Source of the DNA: Brevundimonas vesicularis
GTDB taxonomy: Bacteria; Pseudomonadota; Alphaproteobacteria; Caulobacterales; Caulobacteraceae
Assembly: GCF_014204545.1 (NCBI RefSeq)
Contig: NZ_JACHLJ010000005.1
Span: 1 to 51,021 of the forward strand
DNA: 51,021 nucleotides
Direction: 5' to 3'
The notes under the pieces are model-generated. The model saw nothing but the letters and a program-made list of their open reading frames with translations. It was not told the origin of the DNA and made no database searches. The position numbers and the translations under genes were made by a program. Positions 35,774 to 45,303 of the stretch are shown here, piece after piece; the first letter of the stretch is position 1, and each line of letters begins with the position of its first letter.

Positions 35774-36904
35774 ATGATCGACGGGCTGGTGTTTGGATGG
35801 AGGACCGCGGTGCTGACCGTCGCGGCGGCCGTTGTCCTCCCCATCGCATTCGGACTTTGGACCGCCTTCCATGGTCGGACGGCCGCGCGGACCATGGCGA
35901 TGCTGCTACTGGTGCTTGTGGGGGTGTTTACGCCCTGGCTGATCGGGTTCGCCGGAGCCTATGACAAATGGCGGTGGCTGACGTTTCTGCCCGTGGCCAA
36001 CCCGTTGTGGGCCCCGCCGCTGCTGTATCTATATGTGCATGCCCTGACCCGGGGACGGTGGCCGGTGCGGGGCTGGCGGCATCTTATCCCTGGCGGACTG
36101 CAGTTTGCGTGGCAGGCGGGGAGTTTCCTGTTACCGATGGGCGCGAAGGACAGATGGGCCGATGTCTCCCTGCCGGTAACAGGGCCGCTGTTCACCGTCG
36201 CCCTGACGGCCAGTTTCGTGATTTATGGCCTGGCGACAGTGCGGCTGACGGGTGGCTATCGGCGCGCTCTGGCTCAACAGCGCAGCGATGATACGCGGTT
36301 CGCGCTGGGCTGGCTGAGCCGCGCCATGGTGGCGACCAGTGTGCTGGCGGGGCTGTGGACGGTCTATGGACTGTGGGACGTGATCTCGCCGCTGGGGTAT
36401 CGGGGGCTGATGGGCCTATATGCGGGGCTGGCCGCCATCGCTGTCTATCTGGCCGTCGAAGGCTGGCGTCAGACGCGGGTCGCCTATCCGACGCTGGAGG
36501 CGCTGACGGCGGTTGCGCCTTCGACGGTCAGTCCCGCACGCGACTGGGGCGCGCAGGGCCGCGCCTGGGCCGACACCGTTCGGCGCGAAGGCTGGGCCGC
36601 CGAACCGGAGCTGAGCCTGACCACGCTGGCCGCGAGGCTGGGCACCAACACCGGCTATCTGTCACGGGCGATCAACGAGGGGTTGGGCGTGAACTTCTCG
36701 ACCTTCGTCAACGACCTGCGTAGCGAGGCGGTGGCGCAACGGATGGACCAGGGCGCGACGGCCTCCGTGCTGACGCTCGCGCTGGAGGCGGGATTCAGCT
36801 CCAAGGCCAGCTTCAACCGCGCTTTCCGCAACCGCTTCGGCCAGACGCCGCAGGCCTATCGCGCCGATGCGGCTCGAACACCGCAGGTGTCAGATCATGA
36901 ATAA
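35774..36904 (+). CDS. Membrane-anchored AraC-family regulator
   Basis: A 376-residue protein with about seven hydrophobic helices in residues 1-235, then a C-terminal AraC/XylS DNA-binding domain (about 280-365) with LSLTTLAARLGTNTGYLSRAI and the second helix-turn-helix ALEAGFSSKASFNRAFRNRFG, ending in the classical PQAYR. Such 7TM-AraC regulators sense ligands at the membrane while acting on DNA at the same site. The next two genes on the same strand (a small exported protein and an S41 peptidase) are possible targets. Confidence 0.85.
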   Translation: MIDGLVFGWRTAVLTVAAAVVLPIAFGLWTAFHGRTAARTMAMLLLVLVGVFTPWLIGFAGAYDKWRWLTFLPVANPLWAPPLLYLYVHALTRGRWPVRGWRHLIPGGLQFAWQAGSFLLPMGAKDRWADVSLPVTGPLFTVALTASFVIYGLATVRLTGGYRRALAQQRSDDTRFALGWLSRAMVATSVLAGLWTVYGLWDVISPLGYRGLMGLYAGLAAIAVYLAVEGWRQTRVAYPTLEALTAVAPSTVSPARDWGAQGRAWADTVRREGWAAEPELSLTTLAARLGTNTGYLSRAINEGLGVNFSTFVNDLRSEAVAQRMDQGATASVLTLALEAGFSSKASFNRAFRNRFGQTPQAYRADAARTPQVSDHE

Positions 36905-36984
36905 ATCACCGCAGCCATGATTTGGGACGCCAAAGTCCAGGCGATGGGGTCAGGGTGGGCAACTTCACAAAAGGAGCCTCGACC

Positions 36985-37293
36985 ATGCTGATCCTTGCCC
37001 TGACATCCGCCCTGCTGCTGACGCCAGAGCCGACGGACCCGCGCGAAGTCGCACTGGAGGTGCGCACCGACCGCTTTGAGCAGATCTTGGATGCCACAGT
37101 GGAGGCCATCGAGGCCGACATCGCCCTGCCCGTCCGGCTTGAGATGCGGCGTCAGGCAATCGCCCGGCGCATCGCCATCCTGAAGCCTGAGATCGACGCC
37201 TATGCTCGCGACATGACCGCCGGCTTCGCCGTCTTGGGCGAAGGCGAAACAGCCGAGCACGCGGCTGAACTGCGCCAGTATGGCGAGGGCTGA
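36985..37293 (+). CDS. Small exported hypothetical protein
   Basis: A 102-residue protein with a short hydrophobic N-terminus (MLILALTSALLLTPEP) that could be a signal peptide or anchor, followed by a helical, charged body (EVALEVRTDRFEQILDATVEAIEADIALP and a further helix). The ATG has AAGGAG eight bases upstream, a strong site. No family recognised. It is between the membrane AraC regulator and the S41 peptidase and may be co-transcribed with the latter. Confidence 0.6.
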   Translation: MLILALTSALLLTPEPTDPREVALEVRTDRFEQILDATVEAIEADIALPVRLEMRRQAIARRIAILKPEIDAYARDMTAGFAVLGEGETAEHAAELRQYGEG

Positions 37294-37363
37294 CCCGGTA
37301 TCTGGACGGACTGGCAGGCGAGCTGATGCGTGGAGCTGAGCTCGAACTGGCGGGTGGTCGTCA

Positions 37364-38839
37364 ATGATCGGGACCGCCCTCTCTCGCCGTCATCTGCTGG
37401 GCGCAGGCGTAGCGACACTGGCGGCCAGCGCCCTGCCTCGACCGGTCAGGGCCCTGGCCCAGGCTGAGACGCTGTCACCAGCGGCCATGCGCCAGGATCT
37501 GCGCCTTCTGCGTCGCGCCTATGAGGCCCTGCATCCAGGCCTGTTGCGCTACAACACGCCGCAACAGATCGCCGCCGGGTTTGAACGGCTGGAGGCGGAC
37601 AGCGCGACGCCCCAGCCGCTGGAGGCCTTCTATCTGCGGCTATCGCGATTTCTGGCGGCGCTGCGGTGTGGGCATTCCTACGCCAACTTCTACAACCAGT
37701 CGCGGGCGGTGCAGACTCGGCTGTTCGAAACCCCTGACCGGCTGCCATTCCAGTTCCTTTGGCTGGGCGACCGCATGATCGTCACGGCCGATCCGACCGG
37801 CACGGAAATGGCGCCGGGTAGCGAGATCGTCCGGCTGAACGGACGTCCCGTAGGCGAGGTTCTGGCCGGGCTGATGGCCGTGGCCCGCGCCGACGGCGGC
37901 AATGACGGCAAGCGGCGTCAGCTGATGTCGGTCCAGGGGCAGGACGGCTATGAGAGTTTCGACGTCTTTTATCCCCTGATGTTCGGCTCGCGTGCCCGCC
38001 ATGCGCTGGAGGTGGTCGGACCAGACGGTCGCACGCGACGAACTGAGATGGAGGCCATCTCCTTGGAGGCGAGACGGGCCCAGCGGCCGCCGGTGATCGA
38101 GGCCGCCGACGACACCTCCGCCTGGACGATGGAGCGACGAGGTCCGACGGCGGTGCTGACCATGCCGGGCTGGGGCCTGTACAACAGCGACTGGGATTGG
38201 GCGGGCTGGCTGAATGCCCGGATGGACGCCCTGGTGGCCGATGGGGTGCAGCGCCTGGTCGTCGATATTCGGGCCAATGAGGGCGGGCTGGACTGCGGCG
38301 ACGTGCTGGCGGCGCGATTGATCGACCGGCCCAATCTGCCGGACACGGCGCGGAGGCTGGTGCGCTATCGCCGCATCCCTGACGACCTGCGTCCCGCGCT
38401 GGACACCTGGGATCGCAGCTTCGACGACTGGGGCGACGACGCCCAGCCCTATGATGATCGCTTTCTGTCCCTGGCCCGGAGCGCCGACGAGGGCGGTGTG
38501 ATCGAGCCCAGGGGCCCACGTTTCACTGGCGAGGTCCGCGTCTTGATCGGGCCGCAAAACAGCTCGGCCACCTTCAGCTTCGCGCAAATGGTCCAGCGCG
38601 AGCGGCTGGGCGCGCTGGTGGGCGAGACCACAGGCGGCAATCGGCGCGGCATAAACGGCGGCGCCTTCTACTTCCTGCGGCTACCTGCCACCGGCCTTGA
38701 AGTCGACCTGCCGCTGATCGGTACATTCCCGCAACAGCTCCAGCCGGACACAGGCATTCAGCCGGACATCACCATCCCGCGCACGGCCGAGGCGATCGCA
38801 GGAGGGCGCGATCCGGTGATGGAAGCGGCGCTAACCTAA
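37364..38839 (+). CDS. Tat-exported S41-family peptidase
   Basis: A 491-residue serine peptidase of family S41 (C-terminal processing/tail-specific). The N-terminus SRRHLLGAGVATLAASALP is a twin-arginine signal. The core includes LRCGHSYANFYN, the strand VQRLVVDIRANEGG and the nucleophile region IGPQNSSATFSFAQM (catalytic Ser about residue 400), followed by GETTGGNRRGINGG. There is a partial PDZ-like segment (EIVRLNGRPVGEVL). Two-domain S41 proteins like this are common in Caulobacterales and Bacteroidetes. The substrate is unknown. Confidence 0.85.
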   Translation: MIGTALSRRHLLGAGVATLAASALPRPVRALAQAETLSPAAMRQDLRLLRRAYEALHPGLLRYNTPQQIAAGFERLEADSATPQPLEAFYLRLSRFLAALRCGHSYANFYNQSRAVQTRLFETPDRLPFQFLWLGDRMIVTADPTGTEMAPGSEIVRLNGRPVGEVLAGLMAVARADGGNDGKRRQLMSVQGQDGYESFDVFYPLMFGSRARHALEVVGPDGRTRRTEMEAISLEARRAQRPPVIEAADDTSAWTMERRGPTAVLTMPGWGLYNSDWDWAGWLNARMDALVADGVQRLVVDIRANEGGLDCGDVLAARLIDRPNLPDTARRLVRYRRIPDDLRPALDTWDRSFDDWGDDAQPYDDRFLSLARSADEGGVIEPRGPRFTGEVRVLIGPQNSSATFSFAQMVQRERLGALVGETTGGNRRGINGGAFYFLRLPATGLEVDLPLIGTFPQQLQPDTGIQPDITIPRTAEAIAGGRDPVMEAALT

Positions 38840-38936
38840 TCAAGCCGACCGGTTCGCGCCATGCTGGCCTTGGAAAATGGGGGGGGGACTTGCCTCCGAC
38901 TTGGCGTCATCTGACGGGAATGACCGAGCCGCTCGA

Positions 38937-40199
38937 TCACCCGCTCCGATAGGGACCAAAAACGGCCTTCACCGTCATATCTTCAGTGGCGTCGTCCAGC
39001 ACGAAGACGCGAAAGCTGTCGCCGCCCTCATTGACGCGGATGACCACGTGCCCCTGTGTGCTCTTGGCTGTCTCCGCTATGCCATAGGTCGTTGTGGCGG
39101 TCGCCGGCGAGACATTGGTGACGAAGATGTCGCGTTGTCCTGGCCAGACCCGTTGCGAGGTCATTCGTTTCCAGGTGTTCACCGACGGATGCCCATCGGC
39201 CCGAGACCCGATGACGATCACCTGGGGACGAAGCGCCGCCAGAAATGGAATACTGTTGGAATCCCAGCTGCCATGATGGTTCGCCTTCATGGCGTCGACC
39301 GGCCCAGTAGCCTGGCCGACCAAGGGCTCCACGTCCCCCCAGGCAGGCGGGGTGGCTGCTGTCTCTTCATTGATCGAAGACAGGTCGCCGCCAGTGAAAT
39401 AGTCGAACGGACCGTAGCTGACGCGAAACGCGATGCTGAACTTGTTCTCGTCCGGCTGATCGTCTTCAGGCCAGGTCTCAGAGGCAGGGAACAAAGCGCG
39501 CGTTGCCGCGCCTTGTCCGGTCCAGAGCACCCCGTTTGCGTATAGGTTCTGGATCTGGAATTGGGGATAGGTGTCGGCGTCGTGCACCAGGATCAGTTGA
39601 TCAGCGCGCCCGGGCTGGAATCGCTCCACCTGAAGATGATTGTGTTCGGCTTGCCACGCCAGGAAGGTGCGGTAGTTGGTCATCGTGCGGTCCGAAATCG
39701 GCCTCGGATAGTCGTAGTCGGGCCAAGCGCGGTCGATCACCTTTGCGATCGGCAGATGCTCCGCGACTTCCGTGATGCCGCTCAGCCGATAGGCGCCATT
39801 GGCCGCCCACGGCGAACTATCCACGATCGCGCCCATGTGATCGCCGTGGAAGTGGCTGATCAATGCATAATCGATTCCCGGTGCGGACGGGGGCAGAACG
39901 CGCTGCAGATAGCGCGCCACCCATTCACCCGGAGCGCGCGAACTGTCAGGACGTGTCGGCAGCGAGAAGGGCGGCCGTTCCACGGTCTTGCCACTCATGT
40001 CGACGAGTAGGCTCGTGCCATCGGGCAGGATCAGCAGCTGGGCCTCCCCTCGTCCCGTATTGATGTGGTGAATGTCCATCTCGCCCTTCCGCCATGGGCG
40101 CAGCGGTGCGCCGATAGCGGGATCGACGGCTTGCGCCCAGGCGGGGACGGCGAAGCCCACGACAAGAGCGGCGACGGCTAAAACGGGTCTAAGTGTCAT
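38937..40199 (-). CDS. Exported metallo-beta-lactamase-fold protein
   Basis: A 420-residue protein with signal peptide MTLRPVLAVAALVVGFAVPAWAQ and a metallo-beta-lactamase fold. The zinc-binding HxHxDH motif is HFHGDHMG (about residues 136-143); further ligands are in GGDLSS and ANHHGSWDSNS. It resembles the free-standing relatives of the ComEC/Rec2 MBL domain rather than beta-lactamases; those relatives are phosphodiesterase-like. It is last in the sigma-FecR-TonB-MBL operon, 84 bases after the receptor stop. Export implies that it acts on a periplasmic substrate, possibly released from what the receptor imports; that link is inference. Confidence 0.82.
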   Translation of the reverse strand: MTLRPVLAVAALVVGFAVPAWAQAVDPAIGAPLRPWRKGEMDIHHINTGRGEAQLLILPDGTSLLVDMSGKTVERPPFSLPTRPDSSRAPGEWVARYLQRVLPPSAPGIDYALISHFHGDHMGAIVDSSPWAANGAYRLSGITEVAEHLPIAKVIDRAWPDYDYPRPISDRTMTNYRTFLAWQAEHNHLQVERFQPGRADQLILVHDADTYPQFQIQNLYANGVLWTGQGAATRALFPASETWPEDDQPDENKFSIAFRVSYGPFDYFTGGDLSSINEETAATPPAWGDVEPLVGQATGPVDAMKANHHGSWDSNSIPFLAALRPQVIVIGSRADGHPSVNTWKRMTSQRVWPGQRDIFVTNVSPATATTTYGIAETAKSTQGHVVIRVNEGGDSFRVFVLDDATEDMTVKAVFGPYRSG

Positions 40200-40283
40200 C
40201 TTGGCCTCGAAGGTCGCTTTATCGCGCCTTGTTGCGGAGAATTGGGATTGGGGCGTCGACGCCCGCACGACCGGCGGTCGAGA

Positions 40284-43200
40284 TCAGAAGCGAGCGCGAA
40301 AACCGACGGTGGCCTTCTGTCCGCTGTAGATATCGATTTGGCTGTGGTGACCCTTTGATCCCGGCCAAATCTCGCTGTTGTCATACCAAGTACCGCGATG
40401 GTTGCCGAAGATGTTGTTGGCGCTGAAATAGGCCTCCAACCCCATAAAATTGCCACGGGTCTTTTTGATCAGCGTGTAGCTGCCCGAGATATTCACCTCG
40501 AGATAGGGAATGAAGGGTTGGGACTGGGTGATGACGCCTTGCGGCGTAGCGATGTTGCCGGTCTGGCCGCGATCCTTCTCATTGGACCATACACTGTTCA
40601 GATTCAGCCGTGCCGGCCCCTGGCGCCAGCTCAAACCAAATTGTCGAACTTGGGTGGAGACGCGCTCCTGGACGACGTCCGGGTCGCTGTAGAGCCACGA
40701 CCCACGCACCGACAGACCCCGCAGCGCTCCAGGCAGATAGTCCATGGCGTGGTTGAACTCGAGTTCATAGCCATTGATGCCGATCTCTTGATCAGACCGG
40801 TTAGTGTAGGACTCGAATGTGGCGTCGGCGTATTCCGTCCCCTCGTAGCCGAACTCTTGGGCTGTAAAGCTGCGCGATATGATCCCGTTCTTGATGCGGT
40901 TGCGATAGTAGTTGACCCCGATCAGACCTACCGGTTCGAAATATTTAACCAGTCGAACCGAGACATTGTCCGAATATTCAGGCTTCAGCTCTGGGTTCGG
41001 GGCCGTAACTACGACGCCCTCTTCGGTCAGAGCCGTCGACCAAACACCCGCGAGCAAGCTGACGTCAGGTCTTTGGATGGTCCGGCTGTAACCGACGATG
41101 AAGTCGATGTTGCTGTCGAACCGGTAGCGGACCGATGCGCTTGGAAAAACGTCCGTATACCGCCCTTCTCGTTCAACTTTAGGACGCGTCAGGTACTGAT
41201 ACTCCAGGCCGGTGATCGTGGTGGCCCGGCCAGTCGCGGCATTGACCGCATAGCCGGCGCTGATGACCTCTTGCGCACTCAAAGGATCGAAATCGGCGCT
41301 TCGACCCGTCGTTTCTTCAGCTCTCAAACCCGCCCGTAGCGTCAGGCGGTCCGTAAGTTCGGCCGTCGCCATCAGATAGGCGGCGCCGATGTCTTCCTGA
41401 TATTCGCGGGTGTTGACGATGTTGGCGTTGTACCAGTTGCTTGCTGTGACCGCATTGGTCCACTGACCTGGGTTCGCCTGCATCATGTCGTAGATCTTCG
41501 TCAGGCTCGGCATATAGAGGCCGTTCCCAGACAGGGTTCTGACCCTTATGCCGCTGTTGGCGAACGAGGCCTGATTGCTGCTTTGCACAGCCCGGAGAAA
41601 CTCGGTGTTGGTCAGCGGGCCACCGTAAATCCACTGAAGGGCTTCGCTGTTGTTGGCGTAATCGTAGGTGTTGCGGGCCAGTTTGACGCCCGTTTTCCAG
41701 GTCACAGGCAGTCGGCCGAACGTCGTATCGAACTCAAGGTTGAGCCCTCCGCCCAGCATCTCGGCCTGGATTGAGGATCCCGAGGTGGTCCGGATTTGCG
41801 GTCGGTTGGAGCCATTGACCGTGCTGAGCGTGAAGCTGGCAGGATCGGCCCAGTCGGTCCCGCTGACCTGTTGGATTTTCCAATCCTGATCGAGAAGGTT
41901 GCTGCGCGCCGCGCTGAAGTTGCCACGCGCTTCCACAGCGTTCAACAAAGTCGAAACCTGACCCCGAGCCGCTGAATCATACCGGCTGCTGGAGTCCGAA
42001 TAGGCCGCATAGCCGTCCACGCGGAAGCGAGCGCCCGACCATTCGAAACTGGGAATGACGCTGGTGGTCTCGCCGACCTTGTAGGTGAAGGTGTTGGCCA
42101 GAGACAAAGTGGTCGATGTCGCGGCAGCATTGGTGGTGAAGTCGAGCGCGGGGTCGCCGCCGCCGACGACACCCCGGGTGCGAGCCAGCGTCGTGAAGGT
42201 CGGCGTAAAGGTGCTGGGCTCGATGTCGCCGCGGTTGTAGGTGCTGATCAGCGATAGGATCAGATTGTCAGCGGCCTTGAAGTCCAGTCCAAAAGTCGCG
42301 GACTTGCGATTGTATTCTCGGTCATAAAAGGCGCTGCCGATCGATGTCACGGCATAAGGCTGGGGACTGACAGCGGTAGGTATGTAGTTTCGGCCCGCCG
42401 TGGTCTGGACATGTTCGATCAGCGTCGTGGAGTCGCTGAGACCCGCCGTCACGCCCAAACGCCCGCCCAGAAAAACGTCGGCGTAGGTGATCTGAGCCAT
42501 GGGGAGAAACTTGCGGTCGCCATAGCCGCCTTCCTGCCAACCCGTTTGGTAATCATCCCAAAGGCCGGTGTGGGTCGAGGCGCCCAGCTGCACAGTGACG
42601 CTGCGCCCACGGCGATCAAAGGCCTTGCGCGTTCGAATGTCGATTGTTCCAGCAGGCGCGTTGGCGTCCATGTCAGCGCTGGTCGTCTTGGAGACGCTGA
42701 TGGTGTCGATCCCCGTCAGCGCCAGCTGCTCGAAACTGTACTGACGCGACGTTGGCGACGTTGTGCTTGTATTCGCATCAGCGCCTCCGGCCAACGACCG
42801 GCCATTGACGGTGATACCGGTGTACCGAGACGGCAGGCCTCTCAGGGAGATGTTGCGGGGCACATCGTCAGCCACGACGTCAAAATCCACGCCGGGCATA
42901 TACTTCAGGAATTCGGCGGGGTTGCCGTCGCCGATTTCGCCAAAGCTGTCTGCCGACAATGTGTTGACGATATTCATGGAGGCGCGCTGCTCCATGATGG
43001 CGCGCGCGTCGCCCTCACGTGCTCCGACGACGACGACTTCGGCGACCTCGGTAGCGGATAGATCGGAGGCCGCCGAAAGGGAACTGCGCAATTCGACGTC
43101 GCTCCGCGCCATCCCTCCGGCAGGCACACGGACTACTGTGCGAGCGGGGACGTAACCTGTGTACTCAATCGTCAACTCCACATCCCCTGCGGGAACGCCA

Positions 43201-43634
43201 ACGACCCTGTATTCGCCACGTTCACCCGAGATGGCGACCTGGCGGCCGTCAATCTTCACGACTGCGTTGCGCAAATAGTCACGGGTGGAGGGATCCGAGA
43301 CTGTCCCGGTCACCACGCCCACCGCCGATGCTCTGACCGAGCGCAAGGTGATGAGTGAGCCTGTATCGGCCGCAATCCGCAAAGGGGAGCCTGCGATAAG
43401 TCGCTGCATCGCATCACGCACGTTCAGTTCGCCTATGATGGCGGGTGTGCGCACGCCTTCCAAATCGCGCGCGGACGCGACAACCTGAATCCGCGCCTGC
43501 CGGGCGAACTCAGGAATGGCCGTCACGGCCGGTTGTGCGGGAATGCTGAAGTCGCGGGTTTGCGCTTGTGCCTGCTCAAACGCGCAGACGACAAATACGG
43601 CTGAGCCGCAGGCGAGAAGAGCCTTGTGAGACAT
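40284..43634 (-). CDS. STN-domain TonB-dependent receptor (signal transducing)
   Basis: An 1116-residue outer-membrane receptor: signal peptide, then an STN signalling domain (about residues 28-95, FSIPAQPAVTAIPEFARQA), a carboxypeptidase-regulatory-like beta domain (about 105-185), the plug (PGVDFDVVADDVPRNISLRG) and a barrel ending GFRARF. The STN domain signals through FecR to the ECF sigma factor encoded upstream. The barrel has no ligand-specific hallmark; closely similar receptors with 'SKTTSADMDANAPAG' plugs are usually ascribed to carbohydrate or complex organic substrates in Caulobacterales, not siderophores. The ribosome-binding site lies in a hairpin. Confidence 0.9.
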   Translation of the reverse strand: MSHKALLACGSAVFVVCAFEQAQAQTRDFSIPAQPAVTAIPEFARQARIQVVASARDLEGVRTPAIIGELNVRDAMQRLIAGSPLRIAADTGSLITLRSVRASAVGVVTGTVSDPSTRDYLRNAVVKIDGRQVAISGERGEYRVVGVPAGDVELTIEYTGYVPARTVVRVPAGGMARSDVELRSSLSAASDLSATEVAEVVVVGAREGDARAIMEQRASMNIVNTLSADSFGEIGDGNPAEFLKYMPGVDFDVVADDVPRNISLRGLPSRYTGITVNGRSLAGGADANTSTTSPTSRQYSFEQLALTGIDTISVSKTTSADMDANAPAGTIDIRTRKAFDRRGRSVTVQLGASTHTGLWDDYQTGWQEGGYGDRKFLPMAQITYADVFLGGRLGVTAGLSDSTTLIEHVQTTAGRNYIPTAVSPQPYAVTSIGSAFYDREYNRKSATFGLDFKAADNLILSLISTYNRGDIEPSTFTPTFTTLARTRGVVGGGDPALDFTTNAAATSTTLSLANTFTYKVGETTSVIPSFEWSGARFRVDGYAAYSDSSSRYDSAARGQVSTLLNAVEARGNFSAARSNLLDQDWKIQQVSGTDWADPASFTLSTVNGSNRPQIRTTSGSSIQAEMLGGGLNLEFDTTFGRLPVTWKTGVKLARNTYDYANNSEALQWIYGGPLTNTEFLRAVQSSNQASFANSGIRVRTLSGNGLYMPSLTKIYDMMQANPGQWTNAVTASNWYNANIVNTREYQEDIGAAYLMATAELTDRLTLRAGLRAEETTGRSADFDPLSAQEVISAGYAVNAATGRATTITGLEYQYLTRPKVEREGRYTDVFPSASVRYRFDSNIDFIVGYSRTIQRPDVSLLAGVWSTALTEEGVVVTAPNPELKPEYSDNVSVRLVKYFEPVGLIGVNYYRNRIKNGIISRSFTAQEFGYEGTEYADATFESYTNRSDQEIGINGYELEFNHAMDYLPGALRGLSVRGSWLYSDPDVVQERVSTQVRQFGLSWRQGPARLNLNSVWSNEKDRGQTGNIATPQGVITQSQPFIPYLEVNISGSYTLIKKTRGNFMGLEAYFSANNIFGNHRGTWYDNSEIWPGSKGHHSQIDIYSGQKATVGFRARF

Positions 43635-43643
43635 TATGATCTT

Positions 43644-43679
43644 TCCCCGAGCCGCTGAGAGGCGGCCTATGATCGGGGA
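43644..43679 (-). promoter_or_regulatory. Intercistronic hairpin overlapping the receptor ribosome-binding site
   Basis: Nested inverted repeats: outer tccccga / tcgggga and inner gccgc / gcggc. On the minus strand the 3' arm (TCGGGGA) runs into the GGGGAAAG ribosome-binding site of the receptor gene, 9 bases before its ATG. The fold would hide the site from ribosomes. Confidence 0.5.
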
Positions 43680-43721
43680 GAGGTTTGGGCGGATGGGCTT
43701 CCGCCATCCGTCATGAAACTT

Positions 43722-44732
43722 TTATGCGCCAGCCTGCGGCAGGCCGACCACCACGCGAGTTCGCTCCACCCTTATCGGGGTGCCAAAGAGATCGGCGACG
43801 GCTCGGCTGAAACCAACCGGATCATTCGCGGAAAAAAGGCCTGACACGGGTTCGCGCGCCAGCGTCGGATCGGCAATCAATATCCGCACGTTGCTGTAGC
43901 GCTGAAAAGCTGAAGCCGCCTGTGCCAGACTTTCGCCCTCGAATGCGATCTTGCCCTCGCGCCAAGCCAACTCTCTGTTGATTACGGTCGGAGAGACATG
44001 ACGCGGCAAGGAGTCTCGGCGCCCGTCTCTTCCGCTCCCGAGGGTGATCTGCGTGTCCGACCGTAACACACCGCGTCGGCCGATCTGGTCGTCGCCGATC
44101 TGGACAACACCCTGATGAACCAACAAGTCGATCGGCTCTCGTCCAAGCTTACGAACCCGAAAACCACCGCCCTCTGCTGTTTCAATCTGGCGATGGCCGA
44201 CTTCAACGACAAAAGGCCAACCCTGATCGCCTAGGACAGTGAAGTCCGCCTCCCCTTCAAACAACCGCACCAGACGCCTTGTCTTGCTATAGCTAACGGT
44301 TACGCGAGACGCCGTGTTCAAGACAACGGTGGACCCATCGGGCAGCGGAACTAGACGCATCTGTCCGCGCTCGGTCGCGTAGGCCGTTGGCGCTGTGAGG
44401 GTAAATCCCACAGCCGCGACTGTGGCAACGCAGGCCGCCGCTCCGGCGCTCCATGCCATCAACTGGCGACGCGATAGGCTCGTTGGCACATGCCGACGCT
44501 GTATGGAGCTTTTGAATCGCCTCGGATCAAAATCCCGGCCGAGAGCCGAGGCCGCCTGGCTGCTCAAGCCTATGGCGCGAGCCCGCAGCAGGGCGCCGGC
44601 ATGGCGGGGATCCGCATGCAGCCACACGTCCAGCGCAGCTTGGTCTGCGTTCGACAGCTGCCCCCGATCCTCCCGCGCGACCCAAGCCGCTGCGGCGTCG
44701 TCAATGGCCTGACTTGTGTCTCTTGCGACCAT
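43722..44732 (-). CDS. FecR-type anti-sigma factor
   Basis: A 336-residue inner-membrane sigma regulator. The N-terminal cytoplasmic domain (DUF4880) is AAAWVAREDRGQLSNADQAA; a single membrane helix follows (LMAWSAGAAACVATVAAVGF, about residues 88-108); then comes the periplasmic FecR domain (about 120-230) and a C-terminal STN-like DUF4974 domain (PVSGLFSANDPVGFSRAVADL). It should hold the ECF sigma factor inactive until the receptor STN domain binds its periplasmic part. The start overlaps the sigma gene by 32 bases. Confidence 0.9.
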   Translation of the reverse strand: MVARDTSQAIDDAAAAWVAREDRGQLSNADQAALDVWLHADPRHAGALLRARAIGLSSQAASALGRDFDPRRFKSSIQRRHVPTSLSRRQLMAWSAGAAACVATVAAVGFTLTAPTAYATERGQMRLVPLPDGSTVVLNTASRVTVSYSKTRRLVRLFEGEADFTVLGDQGWPFVVEVGHRQIETAEGGGFRVRKLGREPIDLLVHQGVVQIGDDQIGRRGVLRSDTQITLGSGRDGRRDSLPRHVSPTVINRELAWREGKIAFEGESLAQAASAFQRYSNVRILIADPTLAREPVSGLFSANDPVGFSRAVADLFGTPIRVERTRVVVGLPQAGA

Positions 44733-45303
44733 GGGGGACGCGTTTCTCCATCTTCAAATCTTTAGAGCGTTGGGACGCGCCTTTTCCGCCATCCGCGTAC
44801 CAATCAATCAGAAAACGAACGCCTCGCGCGATGTGTTTTTCTACCGTGCTTTCCGACAGTCGCATCTGATGCGCGATCTCGCGTTGGGTATGACCATGTA
44901 CCCGGCGAAGGATGAAGGCCCGGCGCGTTTGGCCGGGCATGGCGGCGATCGCTTCAGCCAATCGCCGCAACTCGTCACGATCTATGAGCGACTGTTCAAG
45001 CGAAGCCGCCCCATCGATCGGATCGAACCCGTCCATTTCCTCGATCGCCTGAATCGATACGACCTTGGCTCTTCGAAGGTGGCGCACGACGATCGAATGA
45101 GCGACTTGGAAAATGTAAGCGCGGGGGTTCTGTATGTCGCCCACGTGTTCGCGCGCGGCCAAAACGGTATAGGTTTCCTGGATTACGTCGTCTACATCGA
45201 CGCCCGCGTAGCGTTTTCGCGCGAGCCAGCTCCGCAATCCGGGCTCGTGAGGCAAAACATGGCGGCAAAACCACCGCGTCTTCTCTTCGGTGAAAACGAA
45301 CAT
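44701..45303 (-). CDS. ECF sigma factor, FecI-like
   Basis: A 200-residue group 4 sigma factor. Region 2 carries DVDDVIQETYTVLAAR (core binding and -10 recognition, about residues 37-55), and region 4 the helix-turn-helix GHTQREIAHQMRLSESTVEK. The C-terminal tail is basic. The frame is open upstream but the ATG at 45303 is the first with a plausible ribosome-binding site (AGGGGC). It leads the sigma-FecR-TonB-MBL operon, which it probably activates; by the usual cell-surface signalling scheme it is controlled by the receptor and FecR. Confidence 0.9.
   Translation of the reverse strand: MFVFTEEKTRWFCRHVLPHEPGLRSWLARKRYAGVDVDDVIQETYTVLAAREHVGDIQNPRAYIFQVAHSIVVRHLRRAKVVSIQAIEEMDGFDPIDGAASLEQSLIDRDELRRLAEAIAAMPGQTRRAFILRRVHGHTQREIAHQMRLSESTVEKHIARGVRFLIDWYADGGKGASQRSKDLKMEKRVPHGRKRHKSGH

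Noticed and set aside
38879..38887. Run of nine G bases between the S41 and MBL genes
   Set aside because: Convergent intergenic; could be phase-variable in principle, but no gene or promoter spans it.
40284..43634. The large receptor as a siderophore (FecA-like) importer
   Set aside because: Only the STN domain and operon layout resemble FecA; the barrel and plug look like the large Caulobacterales receptors of unknown or carbohydrate ligands, and no Fur-like site was seen.
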